From Dimorphilus gyrociliatus (taxonomy: Eukaryota; Annelida; Polychaeta; Dinophilidae): DNA of 64,000 bases. The stretch is taken from contig CAJFCJ010000012.1 of NCBI GenBank assembly GCA_904063045.1, positions 1,426,001-1,490,000 on the forward strand. Reading direction: 5' to 3'. The notes beneath the pieces were generated by a model, which had not been told where the DNA came from, did no database searches, and worked only from the letters and a program-made list of their open reading frames with translations. Each line of letters starts with the position of its first letter. Position 1 is the stretch's first letter. Shown in pieces: positions 12,343 through 24,100 of this stretch. A program made the position numbers and the translations under genes.

Positions 12343-13200
12343 TCAGCAGAATTTGATAAAAAATTCGTAACTCGCGTTAATTATGCCCCATGATAACAAG
12401 CCCCTAACTGCATTTACATGAACGCCTTTATATATACTTCTTAATGAATTCCCCCTTTCTTCTATAAGAATACGAAAAGTAGTTCGAACATTGACAAACT
12501 CACCGCCCAGTTTACTTTGCATTCGAGTTTTTATAACATTCACAGGATAAAAGAGAGTTCCTGTCATTGCACCCAAAACAGCACCGCAAAGAAAGTCGTT
12601 CAAAATCGCCCTTATGTTACTTGTAGGCTGTTTAAAATTCAGAAATTCTCCTAAATGTTCTCTAGATATAAAGAATACAGCATTTGAAGGTCCATTCCGA
12701 AGTAGAATAGGCACGAGTCCACGATAAAATTCTCTATATCCAAAACGATTATGCATCACTCGCATTGCGTGTACAGTGTTTTTAAATCGATTATGATATG
12801 CTTTATCTTGTAACAGAGTCTGAACTCGCTCCAAAGGCGTGAGAACAGCTTCGCAGCATCCGGCACCCATCGCAGCAATAGTCTGTTTAAATTCTTTACT
12901 TTTCGTGAAGTTTAAAGAATCAGTAATTAAATAAAAACGTTCATAAAATCCAAACATCAAGCTGAGCGATAAAGATTTTTGTATCAAAGGTGGAAGAAGA
13001 CCTCTGTACAAATAGAAAGCTCCTTCTTTTCGTAATTGTTTTAGAGCTCTTTGCGTTGTTACTCCATACAATTGCTGACGGAACATTATCTTATTTATGG
13101 GAAATGTAGCGCTCACATTTACGAATGCAGCACCTAATCCACAAATAAATTCCCCAAAAGGTCCAGTTCTGTTTAGGCGTTTCTCAACAGTCTTTACCAT
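12343..13200 (-). CDS. SLC25A51: Mitochondrial carrier, SLC25A51-type NAD+ transporter
   Basis: Single-exon inner-membrane carrier of 285 aa. SLC25A51/52 import NAD+ into mitochondria. Three carrier repeats are visible with the atypical signature helices of this subfamily: FPINKIMFRQQLYG, TPLERVQTLLQD and FYPVNVIKTRMQSKLGGEF. YRGLLPPLIQKS and YRGLVPILLRNG lie between them, and the protein ends LLSWGIINASYEFFIK. These match SLC25A51 (formerly MCART1) far better than other SLC25 members. ATG 13200 is the first in-frame start. No intron is present. Confidence 0.92.
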   Translation of the reverse strand: MVKTVEKRLNRTGPFGEFICGLGAAFVNVSATFPINKIMFRQQLYGVTTQRALKQLRKEGAFYLYRGLLPPLIQKSLSLSLMFGFYERFYLITDSLNFTKSKEFKQTIAAMGAGCCEAVLTPLERVQTLLQDKAYHNRFKNTVHAMRVMHNRFGYREFYRGLVPILLRNGPSNAVFFISREHLGEFLNFKQPTSNIRAILNDFLCGAVLGAMTGTLFYPVNVIKTRMQSKLGGEFVNVRTTFRILIEERGNSLRSIYKGVHVNAVRGLLSWGIINASYEFFIKFC

Positions 13201-13959
13201 CTTGCTCTTTTAATGCTGTTCCTGAGCGATAATAAGTCAGATGACGTTATATAGATTTATTTAACACTTTATCTGCCAGTAAAGCTTTCGTTAGCAACTG
13301 GAATATATCTGTTACACAATGAGAATCGTTGTAAAGCCTTGATATCACTTGGAACTCAATTAGGGGCTGCATTCCCAAATAATTTGCTTCTGACCGGTCA
13401 TACTCACCGGTTTAAATAGTCAATAGGTTACTAGATTAAAGTCACTTGTATACCGAATTTCAACACAGAAGATATACAAAGTTACTAAACCTCAAGTTTA
13501 CCATAGAAATACCTTAAAACAGCTAATATATCGTTTAACAAGAATATCAAACAGACAATTACAGTTATACTTTGTTGAAAAATAAATGAATTTTTTCAAT
13601 AATTAAAAAAGAAATAAATAATATTCTTACGTTTTGTTTTCCTTTTGAAAGTAAATAACAACTTTTATCTTTTAAGTGCTTAAAAAACAAATAAAATTAT
13701 CATCAGGGAACAAGGCAGTATAATGGATTATTTATTAACAGGATAATCCAGAATGAGAGTAGACAACTGTTTTGTTTAAAAGGAATTTTCGGATTTTAAT
13801 TTAGTTATATAATACAAAAACAGAAAAAATATTGTAAATTTCAATCAAAATCTTGATTTTTATATTTCGATCTTTTCTTGTTGTGAAAACACTTTTTTTT
13901 AATTAAATTTTCCTAACAAAAGTTACTTTTTTAATATTTATAAATAAATTACATAATGA
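13201..13959. other. Intergenic, no gene seen
   Basis: 759 bp between two minus-strand genes. It must contain the SLC25A51 promoter (high-coordinate side) and the PINX1 3' UTR; the remainder is AT-rich with no supported ORF. Confidence 0.5.
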
Positions 13960-14493
13960 CTAATTTGTTGATGCTAGTTTTAACTTTCTCTCTTTCATTT
14001 TTCTTTCAAAGTATTCTTTCATATTTTCGGCTGATTCAACAGTTCTAATACCCTTCTTTTCCTTCTTTTTTCCTCCGAACACGCATGATAAATCAGCTTC
14101 TGATTTGCTTTTAATATCCTTGCTCTTTCTTACTTTAACGTATCGACCGCGATCCGATTTCATTTTCGGTTCTCGTTTTTTGTCTCGAGCTTCTTCTGAT
14201 GATTTCGCAGAAATTGAATGTAAATCGTTCAAGTTTTTTAAAATATCACAAAATTCTGTTTGATGACTAAGCCATTCATCCGAAGATGCATTATCAAAGC
14301 CCACACCTCTAGTATCCGACTTTGCGCTAACCTTAACATGTTCGGCTCTTCCTTCTAAATTAGCACCTAATCCCTTTCCTTTCTCCCAACCCATCTTCTC
14401 AAGCATTTTCTGGCCAAATTTGTCTTCATCTTTACTCCAATTATTACCACATGGATTAGACGATATCGTTTGTTTCGATTTCTTGCCATTCAT
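13960..14493 (-). CDS. PINX1: PIN2/TERF1-interacting telomerase inhibitor (G-patch), short form
   Basis: Nucleolar G-patch protein. It stimulates the DHX15/Prp43 helicase in rRNA processing, and in vertebrates it inhibits telomerase. A single exon encodes 177 aa. FGQKMLEKMGWEKGKGLGAN is the canonical PINX1 G-patch at residues about 26-45, followed by the HVKVSAKSDTRGVGFD continuation. LSCVFGGKKKEKK and MKEYFERKMKERKLKL correspond to the DLDCIFGK and IQEYFAKRM segments. Vertebrate PINX1 is about 330 aa; the Lys-rich C-terminal telomerase-inhibitory region is missing. The ORF ends naturally at 13960 and no further exon is evident. Confidence 0.9.
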   Translation of the reverse strand: MNGKKSKQTISSNPCGNNWSKDEDKFGQKMLEKMGWEKGKGLGANLEGRAEHVKVSAKSDTRGVGFDNASSDEWLSHQTEFCDILKNLNDLHSISAKSSEEARDKKREPKMKSDRGRYVKVRKSKDIKSKSEADLSCVFGGKKKEKKGIRTVESAENMKEYFERKMKERKLKLASTN

Positions 14494-14727
14494 TGTTTAA
14501 GATATTAAATTGCGCTATAGATTTCTTAGAAAACGCAAAATACTGAGCAGCACGTGTCCAGAAAGCAAGGAAGGAAGTGGCCAATAGTGGCTATAGAAAC
14601 TGGTAGTATATATATTTCATGTTTGAATTATCGTTAGTATGTTGTAGACTCCCGCCCGTTTATAACAATCAAGAAATAGAACGAATTTGTTAAAGTGACA
14701 AATTCGTTCCAAAGTCATCTAATCGTT
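14494..14727. promoter_or_regulatory. Divergent promoter region PINX1/RAB20
   Basis: 234 bp separate the PINX1 ATG (minus) from the proposed RAB20 ATG (plus). This is another candidate bidirectional promoter. It contains CCCGCCC at 14652-14658. Confidence 0.4.
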
Positions 14728-16046
14728 ATGACATCTCAAGACGTCACGGGTAAAAAAAAGGCGTACGTAGTTTTTTATTATTGTCAGTTGTCACTCGATT
14801 ATGACTCACTAGTAGACATCTCTGTAATTTTTCCTTCAAATTGTATTAAGGTAGTTTTAAAAGTTTATTCGAAGAGTATTATAGTAATTATTGTTAATAT
14901 TATTAAGTATACATTTAAATCTATAATAGAATCTATAAGTCATTTTCTTATAAATTCTTATTATATGCTAATATATTAGTATTTTTGAGCATGTTAACTA
15001 TATGACAATAGCTAATTTGTGAGTTATTCTATTCAGCTACATTATAGTAATTCGTTATATTTAATAGCTAACTTCAAAGTAGGTTAATCAATTCTTAAAA
15101 ATATGAAAGAATAATTTAAAGGAGATTACATTTATTGGATAATTCTTATTTTTAACATAACGGATCATTTAAAAAAAAGAACTTTTATATTTTAATGTAT
15201 TCTTTTTACAAAGAAATTTTCAGAATATTTTAAAGGTTCTATGTTAATATCTTATAGTAATGTATAATTCTTATTTATTAATATTGTACTATTAGAAACG
15301 TAAGTTACCATATGGTAATGAATCATCTGGAATAAAATGTCATCAAAAAATTTTATCAAATGACGCTTAATCATTAAATTTTGTATGTTTAGAGACTATT
15401 TTTTTATACTATTACGTAATATTAGTAATCGAAAGTTTATTATAGAGATTTAAAAGTTGTGATATTGGGTGCTGCTAATGTTGGGAAGACCACACTTATT
15501 CATCGTTACGCTAAAGGAGTTTTTTCGGAACATCCAAACACTTTAGGAGCTTCGTTTACGCTCAAACAATGGAAAAATAGAAACGTTGCCATTTGGGATA
15601 CTGCAGGGGAAGAACGGTTTCAAGGCTTAAGTAATTTTTACTGTAGACAAGCAGGAGCAGCTATTTTGGCCTACGATGTAACGGAAAGGAAGAGTTTTGA
15701 AGAGTTAAAAACAAGGTTTACTCAACTCTTAGCAGCTGCTGAACCGAATAGACTGGCAGTGGTAGTTGGCACTAAACACGATTTAGTTGAAGAAAAAGGG
15801 AAAGCTGTTGAAAGGGAAGAAGCAGTCCTGTTGGCTAAGCAATTAAATCCGAATATCTCCGATTATATACCAATTTTTGAAACGTCCAGCTTGAACGGAT
15901 TAGGAGTAACTGAAGTTTTTGAAACAATATTCGAAAAATGCCTCCGATTCGATGCTATAGCAACACATTTAGTTAATAGCACTATTGATCTATCTGCACA
16001 GAAGAAGGCCGGTAGTAACAATAGTAAAAATAACTGTGCTTGCTAA
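14728..16046 (+). CDS. RAB20: Rab20-like small GTPase
   Basis: Membrane-traffic GTPase linked to phagosome maturation. The main exon (15448-16046) carries all G motifs: GAANVGKTT (P-loop), switch I NTLGASFTLKQW, WDTAGEERF (G3), GTKHD (G4) and ETSSLNG (G5). The C-terminus NNCAC is a double-cysteine prenylation site. The FxLKQW switch I and YCRQAGAAILAYDV match Rab20. The main exon has no ATG: the conserved DLKVVILG runs into the acceptor TTATTATAGAG. I propose a 22-nt first exon 14728-14749 (MTSQDVT, phase 1, donor GTAAAA), giving 206 aa. The main exon is near certain; the first exon is inferred. Confidence 0.85.
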
Positions 16047-16714
16047 AGTCATTATTTTCAAGAAAAACAAAATGCTTTATATATACATTTTTAAGAAAAA
16101 GAAAAAAGTGTCAAAGATATAATTATTAGCAAAAAGATATTAATGATTACCATTTAATTAAATCAACAACATGTACAGAACTAAAGAAATTGTTGTTATA
16201 TAATGAAATGTAATTGTTCCAAAATTGATATGGGAAATATATCTCACAAAAACACATTTTTAATATTAAACTATTCGTTTGGTTTACGTTCTATAGTTAT
16301 TTTTACTTATCGTTAATTTTTTTTTACTTAAGACAATATTTAAATAATTACCTATGCGAATTATTTGTGGAGAGCAAAATAATATTGATTCTACTAAAAT
16401 GTATCAAATCTATTATTATGCAGTATAAGAGGAAGCTTAGAATAAAGAATGCTCGTCTTGTTCATTCAACCTGAAAGTTATTACGTTTTTCATTTATTGC
16501 CTTTTTTTTATATTTCTATTTTTTTCCATAATGTCTTTCTGCTTCCTGAATTGTAAGCAAAATAAAAGAGAAGAATATGTATTGGAAAATTTTCTCTTTG
16601 AAATTTGACTACGACTAGACAGATAAAACACTAATAAACATTTACACTTGTTTTTGTTTATTATCATTGAAACTTAAATTAGAAGATTATCATAAAACTT
16701 GAGTTTACTTTTTG
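16047..16714. other. Convergent 3' UTR space RAB20/GGPS1
   Basis: 668 bp of AT-rich DNA between two stop codons. I see nothing in it beyond polyadenylation-like AATAAA motifs (for example in GCAAAATAAAAG near 16556). Confidence 0.5.
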
Positions 16715-18472
16715 TCAATTAAGCATTTTACTAAGTTCATTTACTAATCCCAAAAGTAGTGGATTACCTCCCAATTTTTCAATATTTTCGATAATTCTAG
16801 TTAACAATAAAATAACTTTTTTTAATAAGTCATGTATAGACAGAAAGATGGAAAATATATACTTACTGTTTTTCCAATTCTTTTAAAACTTTAATGGTAT
16901 AATCAAAAGAACCAGAGTCTTCGATTAGCTGTACACAATACTTTTTTACATCAATATCTTCAGTTCGTTGCCTTAAAATGTTCATTATTTTAGATTTATT
17001 CTTATCAATATTTAAGGAGTGAATAATTGGAAAAGAGAATTTCCCTTCAGTCAAATCTTCCGCAAAGCCTTTGTTCTTTGAATACTGAAAGAATAATGAA
17101 AGGAACGTGAAATTCTCAAAGAAAATAGTCTTGTAAAAACATAGTTACTTCATTTAAGCTTAGATTAGCGTAGTCATCTCGAATTTGGAAGAAAAGACCT
17201 AAATTATCTAATAACGGTTTCAGATCGCTGATAAATAGAAAACGTTAAATATTAATAATTGTAATAGTACCATGTAAATAGGAAATATGAATAATTTTGT
17301 TGGCAAAAACTAAAAGTACCTCTTGTTACTGCTAAATAATTGCATCAACCCAATGGCTAAACCAAATAATCCGCCAGTTTCTAAGTCAACAATTACCTTA
17401 TAAATAATTTGGTAAATATATATATATTAGTATACTCACTTCGAATTACCATCGTTCGATATTCATCTTCAGTTGGACATGTATAAGAATCCCTCCAGTA
17501 AATATCCATTGCTTGACCTCGATGCAACTCCAGAATTTGTTCTATAGTTTAATAGATAGTTATTTTCCGTTTTATATACTAATATATTTATATACTGTAT
17601 ATACTATATACAGTATCTAATATTAGAAATAAAAAAGAATTTAATCACTTGTAAATATTACGGGAACCTCAGGATGATTTAGTTCAATAGCTTTTTCTAA
17701 GCTAGCAAAGTACATATAATTAGCGGAATTAATTGCAGGAGGTATACCGAATATTGAATGAGCGACTGGAACACCTCTCCTTAATTTAGAATTATCTTCG
17801 ATATCATCGATTCTGCATAAAAAATAGAATAATTTTTGTATAGTCAGTCTTAAAAATTCTTTGTCGAGCTATTTCTAGCTTTCTACAAATTTAGCTAGCT
17901 TAATAATTAAGTTTATACTGTTATTGACAATTCTGTAAAATAATACCATTGACATTTTATAGTTGGACTTTATTTAAATAGTTAGTTTTATCTATACTAC
18001 TGAATAAATTCTGTCGTTTGATTGATGAGTAATGGATAACTATTTAATATCTCGTATGTCATGGGAAATGTTATCAATATTCCTTAAATTTAGTACTTAC
18101 ATTTTTGCTTTTTTATACTTAGAACAATAAACAGAAAAAGTAAAAGTAATAAATTAACTTACATTAAACTTGCGTTATGCAACATCTGAGCTGTTTCTGA
18201 GATAATCGTTAATTTTTCTTCTGATATTTGTAGCCAGTAATTGAACGCTAAAGCTAATTTATTGCGTATATTTTTTCCAGGAACTGTGGCAATGTGACGA
18301 TACGGGGCTTGAACTATCTAATAAAAAATTGTATTATAATATATATACTTTACTATTTATATACTTTTGTCAATTATTAATGTAAAAATAGAAAAAAAAT
18401 TAGATATACAAAGATATTAACCTCTTCGACCATATCATCGTGAGATTTTGGATTAAATGGAATTTTTTTCAT
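16715..18472 (-). CDS. GGPS1: Geranylgeranyl diphosphate synthase
   Basis: Trans-prenyltransferase making C20 GGPP from FPP plus IPP for protein prenylation, for example of the Rab encoded next door. Exons (minus): 18472-18422, 18317-18163, 17812-17649, 17541-17440, 17380-17320, 17227-17149, 17084-16867, 16796-16715. They give 303 aa (human 300). The first Asp-rich motif lies in [18 protein letters not shown] (DDxxD, about residue 71). Next are [16 protein letters not shown] and [16 protein letters not shown]. The second Asp-rich motif is [10 protein letters not shown] (about residue 196), followed by [14 protein letters not shown] and [17 protein letters not shown]. All phases are consistent. 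Confidence 0.96.
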
Positions 18473-18722
18473 CTGTTAAATAAGGAATACTTTAATTTTT
18501 ACTTGACAGAATTTACTAGAGATGTTTGCTTTCCTTTGTAATTATTGCAACATTTATTAACAGACTTATGTAAGTTATATGGCTCTTAGTGGACATTTCC
18601 TTATTTCAGAGTTATTTATAGCGACTTGAATACTCTCTTTCACTACATAGGTAAAAAATATAAAAGCAAAAGACCTTTGGAAACTATTTATCTAATCACG
18701 ACGACAATTATCTAATGTTCAT

Positions 18723-20003
18723 CTACAGTTTACGATTGAATGCACGATATCTCATTCTCTTTCTTCCTCTTTTAGAGATTATTTCATTCACCCAACGATT
18801 ATTTTCTCCGTCACATTCTATATTTCTTCTTGCTCTACATCCAAGATAGTTTCCCCTATAGTCGACTGATGATCTTGCTCTTCTTCTTGGAGTTTTACAT
18901 TCGCCCAGAAGATGTGGCATATTTTTCTGCGTTGACCACGAGAGCGAACATCCGCAATGAAGTGGGTTTTGTCTCAAATCCATATCAATAAGTTTAGACA
19001 GATTTTTAACGATGCACTGATCAATGGAAGTTATAAGATTTCCGCTAACTTGCAAATGTTTCAAATTATTCAAGTATTTAAATACACTGGGACGCAATTC
19101 TTCAATTTTAGAATCACGTATGTCCAACCATTCAACATTCTTCGCTCCAATAAACATTTCCGGATGAAGGGTTCTGAGGTTAGTATGAGCCAGGTGTAAT
19201 TCGACCATTGATTTCAGCGACTTCAAAGCCCCATTAACAATTAAAACAAGTGGATTTTTAGATAGATCTAGATGTTCCAGAGATCTCAACCCTACCAGAT
19301 TTTTACGAAAAAGAGCAGGTAAACGATTATTACTCAAATCTAAATCTTTTAAATATCTTAGACGCACAAAAACTGATGGTTGTAAATCTCTCAAATCGTT
19401 ATGAGAGAGTGACAGGAAAGAAAGTTTTCTTGTTGGATAGAACGCTCTCGAATCAAGCCACCAAATAAAGTTAGAATCTAACCTTAGTTCTTTTAAACTC
19501 ATTAAACCTTTCAATTTGTCCCACCTTAAAGATGTCAGAAAATTATTCGATAGATCCAGATGTGTTATCTGTGATGAACCTTTGAATATGCCATTAGGTA
19601 GTGTCCTCAGAATGTTGTGCGACAAATCAATACTCTTTAGTTTCCTCAGAGACCGAAATACACCCGCCGGTAAAATTTGAATTAAACTGTTTTTCAATGA
19701 GAGATGTTGAAGACTCTGTCGAACACCCTTAAAACTTTTCCTTGTTAGGGTTAGGGGAACTTGATTATCAATAATTCGTAATTCTTTTATACTGGAATTT
19801 TTGAGAGAAGTTTCCGGTAGGCGTTGGACTTGATTGATACTTAAGTCGACAAGTAAATAGGATCCATTAAGGATAGGAGAACGATAAAGATTAGCAGAAG
19901 AACAATTTAAAATTGATTCCGTTACACATTCACATCGAAAAGGACAAAACTCAGCAAATATCCCAAAAAAAAAATTAAAGAGAACGCAGATACGTATGTA
20001 CAT
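18723..20003 (-). CDS. Secreted leucine-rich-repeat protein, unrecognised
   Basis: Intronless 426-aa ORF. The N-terminus is a signal peptide (MYIRICVLFNFFFGIFAEF) followed by a cysteine LRRNT cap (CPFRCECVTESILNC). About eleven LRRs of ~24 residues with typical LxxLxLSxN cores follow (LKSIDLSHNILRTLPNGIFK, ITHLDLSNNFLTSL, LKDLDLSNNRLPAL, LEHLDLSKNPL). An LRRCT-like cap with paired cysteines (NPLHCGCSLSW...CKTPRRRARSS...CRARRNIEC) precedes a strongly basic C-terminus (SKRGRKRMRYRAFNRKL). No transmembrane segment or GPI signal is visible, so it is probably secreted and matrix- or proteoglycan-binding. Single-exon LRR genes are common among neuronal LRR proteins. I cannot assign an orthologue. 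Confidence 0.88.
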   Translation of the reverse strand: MYIRICVLFNFFFGIFAEFCPFRCECVTESILNCSSANLYRSPILNGSYLLVDLSINQVQRLPETSLKNSSIKELRIIDNQVPLTLTRKSFKGVRQSLQHLSLKNSLIQILPAGVFRSLRKLKSIDLSHNILRTLPNGIFKGSSQITHLDLSNNFLTSLRWDKLKGLMSLKELRLDSNFIWWLDSRAFYPTRKLSFLSLSHNDLRDLQPSVFVRLRYLKDLDLSNNRLPALFRKNLVGLRSLEHLDLSKNPLVLIVNGALKSLKSMVELHLAHTNLRTLHPEMFIGAKNVEWLDIRDSKIEELRPSVFKYLNNLKHLQVSGNLITSIDQCIVKNLSKLIDMDLRQNPLHCGCSLSWSTQKNMPHLLGECKTPRRRARSSVDYRGNYLGCRARRNIECDGENNRWVNEIISKRGRKRMRYRAFNRKL

Positions 20004-21157
20004 GATGACGGCTCTCGAATGACGTCGTTGGCGATCCTATCGCTTTTTAGCCGTTTTCACGTTCGATTGACGTCGAATTCGTTTCGTTTCTACGCATCGT
20101 CGAACTAGCTCTCGTGGGAGAATGCGCAGAATAAAAACAGCAAAAAGCACGTTATCTATCCTCCCTCTTATTTATTTAGGATTCTATCGAATGAACCCGT
20201 TTTAATGCATCGCAATTCGATATAAGGAGACGTCTATAAGCTTACAGCCCGACAATCGAAAGCAAACCATTCGACCGGAAGACAAAATTGGCAGGCGCCT
20301 AATTTCAGAACGAATGTTCTAACGCAAGAAAGTCACGTTCGAAATACAAATAATTTCCCGCCTAGTTTGTTTGGTTTCTAGATACCCTTATCGGATGAGA
20401 CAATTTGAGCATAGGAAATTAATGGCAGAAGATCATCTACTTGTCGGAAATCAGTCAGCTGGTTAAGTTGTAATTAATGGGATCAGAATGTTCTATTGAC
20501 ATGTACGCCTCTATAAAGTTCCCAACTTCCAAACATCTCAATTTAAAGTTACAATAAAAACTTACCTTTAGTGAACAAAATAATTCATACTTACACTAGA
20601 ATGCATTCTGAACTGATAAATTATACTGCATGTTATTTGAATTTATAGTTCCAATAAACAATGATTTATCGTTTGACAAGTGGCAAGTTTTACGTATAAA
20701 TTTCGAAATTTAGTCTAATATCGTTCACCGCGATAACTATGTGAGTAATGATTCAATCAATTAAGCGTAAACAATAAGAGCCATTTTACATAAAACATTC
20801 GTTAAGTTAAAAATAATTCAATGAAAACTCATTTAAACTCGAACCTTTTTCTATATTCAAAGAACAAAAACCGAGCTTCAATATCCTATGTGAACGGAAA
20901 GTATTCTGTAGAAAAAATTGAAAACTGGTATTTGATTCACCTCACCAGTAGAGTTGTATAAACTCATAGGATGCACAAATTGTTTAAATAAGCAGATGTG
21001 TTTTGAATTCAGTTTTTATTATAAGCAATCTTTTTTGATAGTTTTTTTAATGGAAACGAACGGGAATTTCCCCTATAAGGTTGAATGTTCTGTACTTTTT
21101 AACAGTTCAATGGCAATAAAAAATAGCCTATAATATAAATGCTCCCAGGAATATAAC
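20004..21157. other. Intergenic region upstream of L RR gene
   Basis: 1.15 kb between the EIF5B stop and the LRR start, both minus strand. The part nearest the LRR gene (20004-20350) is CpG-rich for this window and carries the two TGACGTC motifs listed separately. The rest is AT-rich with no supported ORF. Confidence 0.5.
20020..20074 (-). promoter_or_regulatory. Two CRE-like TGACGTC sites upstream of LRR gene
   Basis: TGACGTCG occurs at 20020-20027 and again at 20068-20075, 48 bp apart. They lie 17-72 bp upstream of the LRR start codon at 20003. The motif is the CREB/ATF core. Position and duplication suggest a proximal promoter element; occupancy is inferred. Confidence 0.45.
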
Positions 21158-24100
21158 TTAAATAATAGAAAAGACTTTCTTTAATTCCACAATTAATACC
21201 CAATCACTTTTTTGCATTTCTTCTCGGAAACATTCTTTAAGTGCATCAATAGAATCACGTGATATCTAAAATAGATGTAAAGTATCTTTTTAGTCTATTT
21301 TGACAAACATGTTAAAGGGACTTACTTTAGACACAAGCATATCTTCTGCATCAAAATGACGCCCATACAATCGAGGAGCAACACCAGGAAGAGGTTCTAT
21401 CTTTATACAGACTTCGTCTCCTTTCTTCGCAGAATCAACGTTAGAATGGGATTTTTCTATGCTTACCACTCTTCCGAGTTCGCAAAATTCTTTAGTGGGA
21501 ACACACAGAGGAGTACCAACTTTCAGGGTGCCCGCTTCAATGATTACACCCATAACAATAGGATCTCTCTTGTTAAATATATATTGTGGTAATATTTTTA
21601 GCTTGCTTGGGAATACAACTACATCTTTTAGTTCTTCTCTTCGTTTCTTTTTCAAATCATCAAGATACTTATTAAAAGAATCATACAAGTGATATATTAT
21701 GTCAGCGGTGAAAATTTTTACACCAACAGAATCCGCTAACTCCTGAGCTTCTCTTTCAACCTTAACGTCAAAAGCAAGTATACATGCCCACTGAGGATCA
21801 TGTTCAAGCATTGTTGATGCTTTTACGACATCTCTCTTATGTAGAGGTCCAATATTTATACCAGCATACGGAATTTTCGAATCTCTGAAAAATTTTAGCA
21901 AAGCCTCCATGGAGCCTAGAGTTGAGGCTTGAACGTAAACACCTCGCTCCGATAGTTTTATTTCACTTAAAACATCTTGTAGCATCTTTGATAAATGAGA
22001 TTTATAATATTCGATCTCATCCGGATTTTTTGTTGAATATAGTGGTAAACCGGCCAAGGCTTTGTCTAGTTCTTTGGCAATAATTTTTACGCCTTGAGCA
22101 GCATTAACTATTTTATGCCTTTCATAACTGCTTTTAACGCGAAGTTCCTTCAGAGGTTGTGGCATCAGTAGGCCACGTATTTGGGTGACTATGGGTCCAT
22201 CTGACCCAGCTAAAATTATACAATCTCCTTCTTTCAATTGACCTTGAAGCAAAATTACATCTAGGGTTGTGCCCAACCCGTGTTGTTCTTTAACTTCCAT
22301 AACTGAAGCACATAATTCCTCAGATACAGCCAATTCTTTGGGTATCTGATTTTGTCCTAATTCACATATTGAAGCCAATAAATTTCCCATTCCATCCCCG
22401 CTGTGAGCGCTGGTTGGTACAACAGAAATGTATTCTTCAGGATTTTTATTTTCATGAAAGAGAGCAACGTTTAAACCTTGCTCCATCAGCTGAACATAAG
22501 AATGATTCCATCTTTCCTCAAATTCATGTTTTGTATGTGTTTGCATTTTTGCTAAAGTGTTAACCACATCTGTATTAGGATTTGGTCTCCAGTCATACAA
22601 ACGATCAATTTTGTTTAGAGCTATCACGAACGGAGTTTTTTTCTTTTTTAATAACTCAATACTCTCAATTGTTTGTGGTTCAAGGCCATGCATTATATCA
22701 ACAACTAAAACTGCAACATCACATAAACTGCTTCCTCTATCTCTTAAGTTTGAAAACGATTCGTGGCCAGGTGTATCTATGATTAGTAAGCCAGGTAGCT
22801 TCAGTTCCTGCTTTGTAAAGTTCTTACACATTTTAGTTTTATCTAAAATAGCTGCCTTTGGTACGTTTGTTGCACCAATCTGTTGGGTGATACCACCAGC
22901 TTCTCCCAATTGAACATTAGTTCTACGAAGTTTATCAAGTATTTTTGTTTTGCCAGTGTCTACGTGGCCTATATAAATAATAAATTATATGTTATTCAGT
23001 TTTGATAATTAAAATATTATAAATTTTACCAACCTAAAACGCACACAACTGGAGCACGTAATACATCAGTCTTCCTTTTGTCTTCATAGTAAAAATGCTT
23101 TCTCTTTACTCTCTCCTTGCCTCTCTCTATTGATGTCATACCCTTCATAGCATCATCTTCCCAATCTTCATCAGAGCTCTCTTCGTCCTCTTCGGAACTC
23201 TCGTCTGAAGATTCTTCGGAAGACTCTTGTCGATCCACAGACTTCTGCTCAACAATTTTCACTGATTTTTTATTAACTTTCTCAGAAACTGGAGGTGTCT
23301 TTTCGTCGTCTGAGGACTCAGCCCAATCCTCTTTAACATCTTCATTTTCATCAATTTTATCAGAGGAAGGAATTTCGGGAGATTTTTCTTTCTCCTCTGC
23401 AGGTGTTTTGTCCTTTGGCTCTTCAACAACAGTAACAGGAATAGCGGGAAGTTTTTCTTCTGTAGGAGTTTGCTGCGGCTTCTTCTTTTTAGTGTAGATT
23501 GGCTTTTTCCTTTTGATAGGTTCCTCTTCTCGATTTTCTTTTTCCTTTCCAGTTATACCAAATGATGCCAGGGCTCTCTCCGAAACCTTGCTTTGCCTGT
23601 TTGCTTTCTGCCTTTCTCTCTTCAATTTATCCTTCATTTTTTGTTTCTCTTTCTTTTCAGCAGCTTTTTTGTCTTGTTCTTCTTTAAGTCTCAAAGCTTC
23701 TTCTAGCCTTTTCTCTGCCTCTTCAGCTTCCTTTCTAAGCCGTTCCTCTTCTTGCCTCTTTTTTTCCTGTAGCTCTAAAATAGCTTTTACTTGGGCACTT
23801 TTCTTCTTCTTTGGCTCTTCTTCTTTCTTTTCTTCCTTTTTTTTCTTATCTTTCTTCTTTTTTTTACTTTTTTCTTTATCTTCCGCTTCTTCTGGTATGG
23901 GTTCTTCTGCAGGTTTAGGTTCATCTTGTTTTTTTGCTTGCTGTTCCTTCTCTTTTTTCTGTCGTTCCTTCTTTTCCCTCTTCTTTCTTGCCTTTTCTTC
24001 TTCTTTAGCCTCTACTTCAGCGCTAGGTTCCGCACTTTTGATCCCCATCTCAGCTAAAATGGCATCCAGATCATCTTCATCATCTTTTTCTTTTTCTTTC

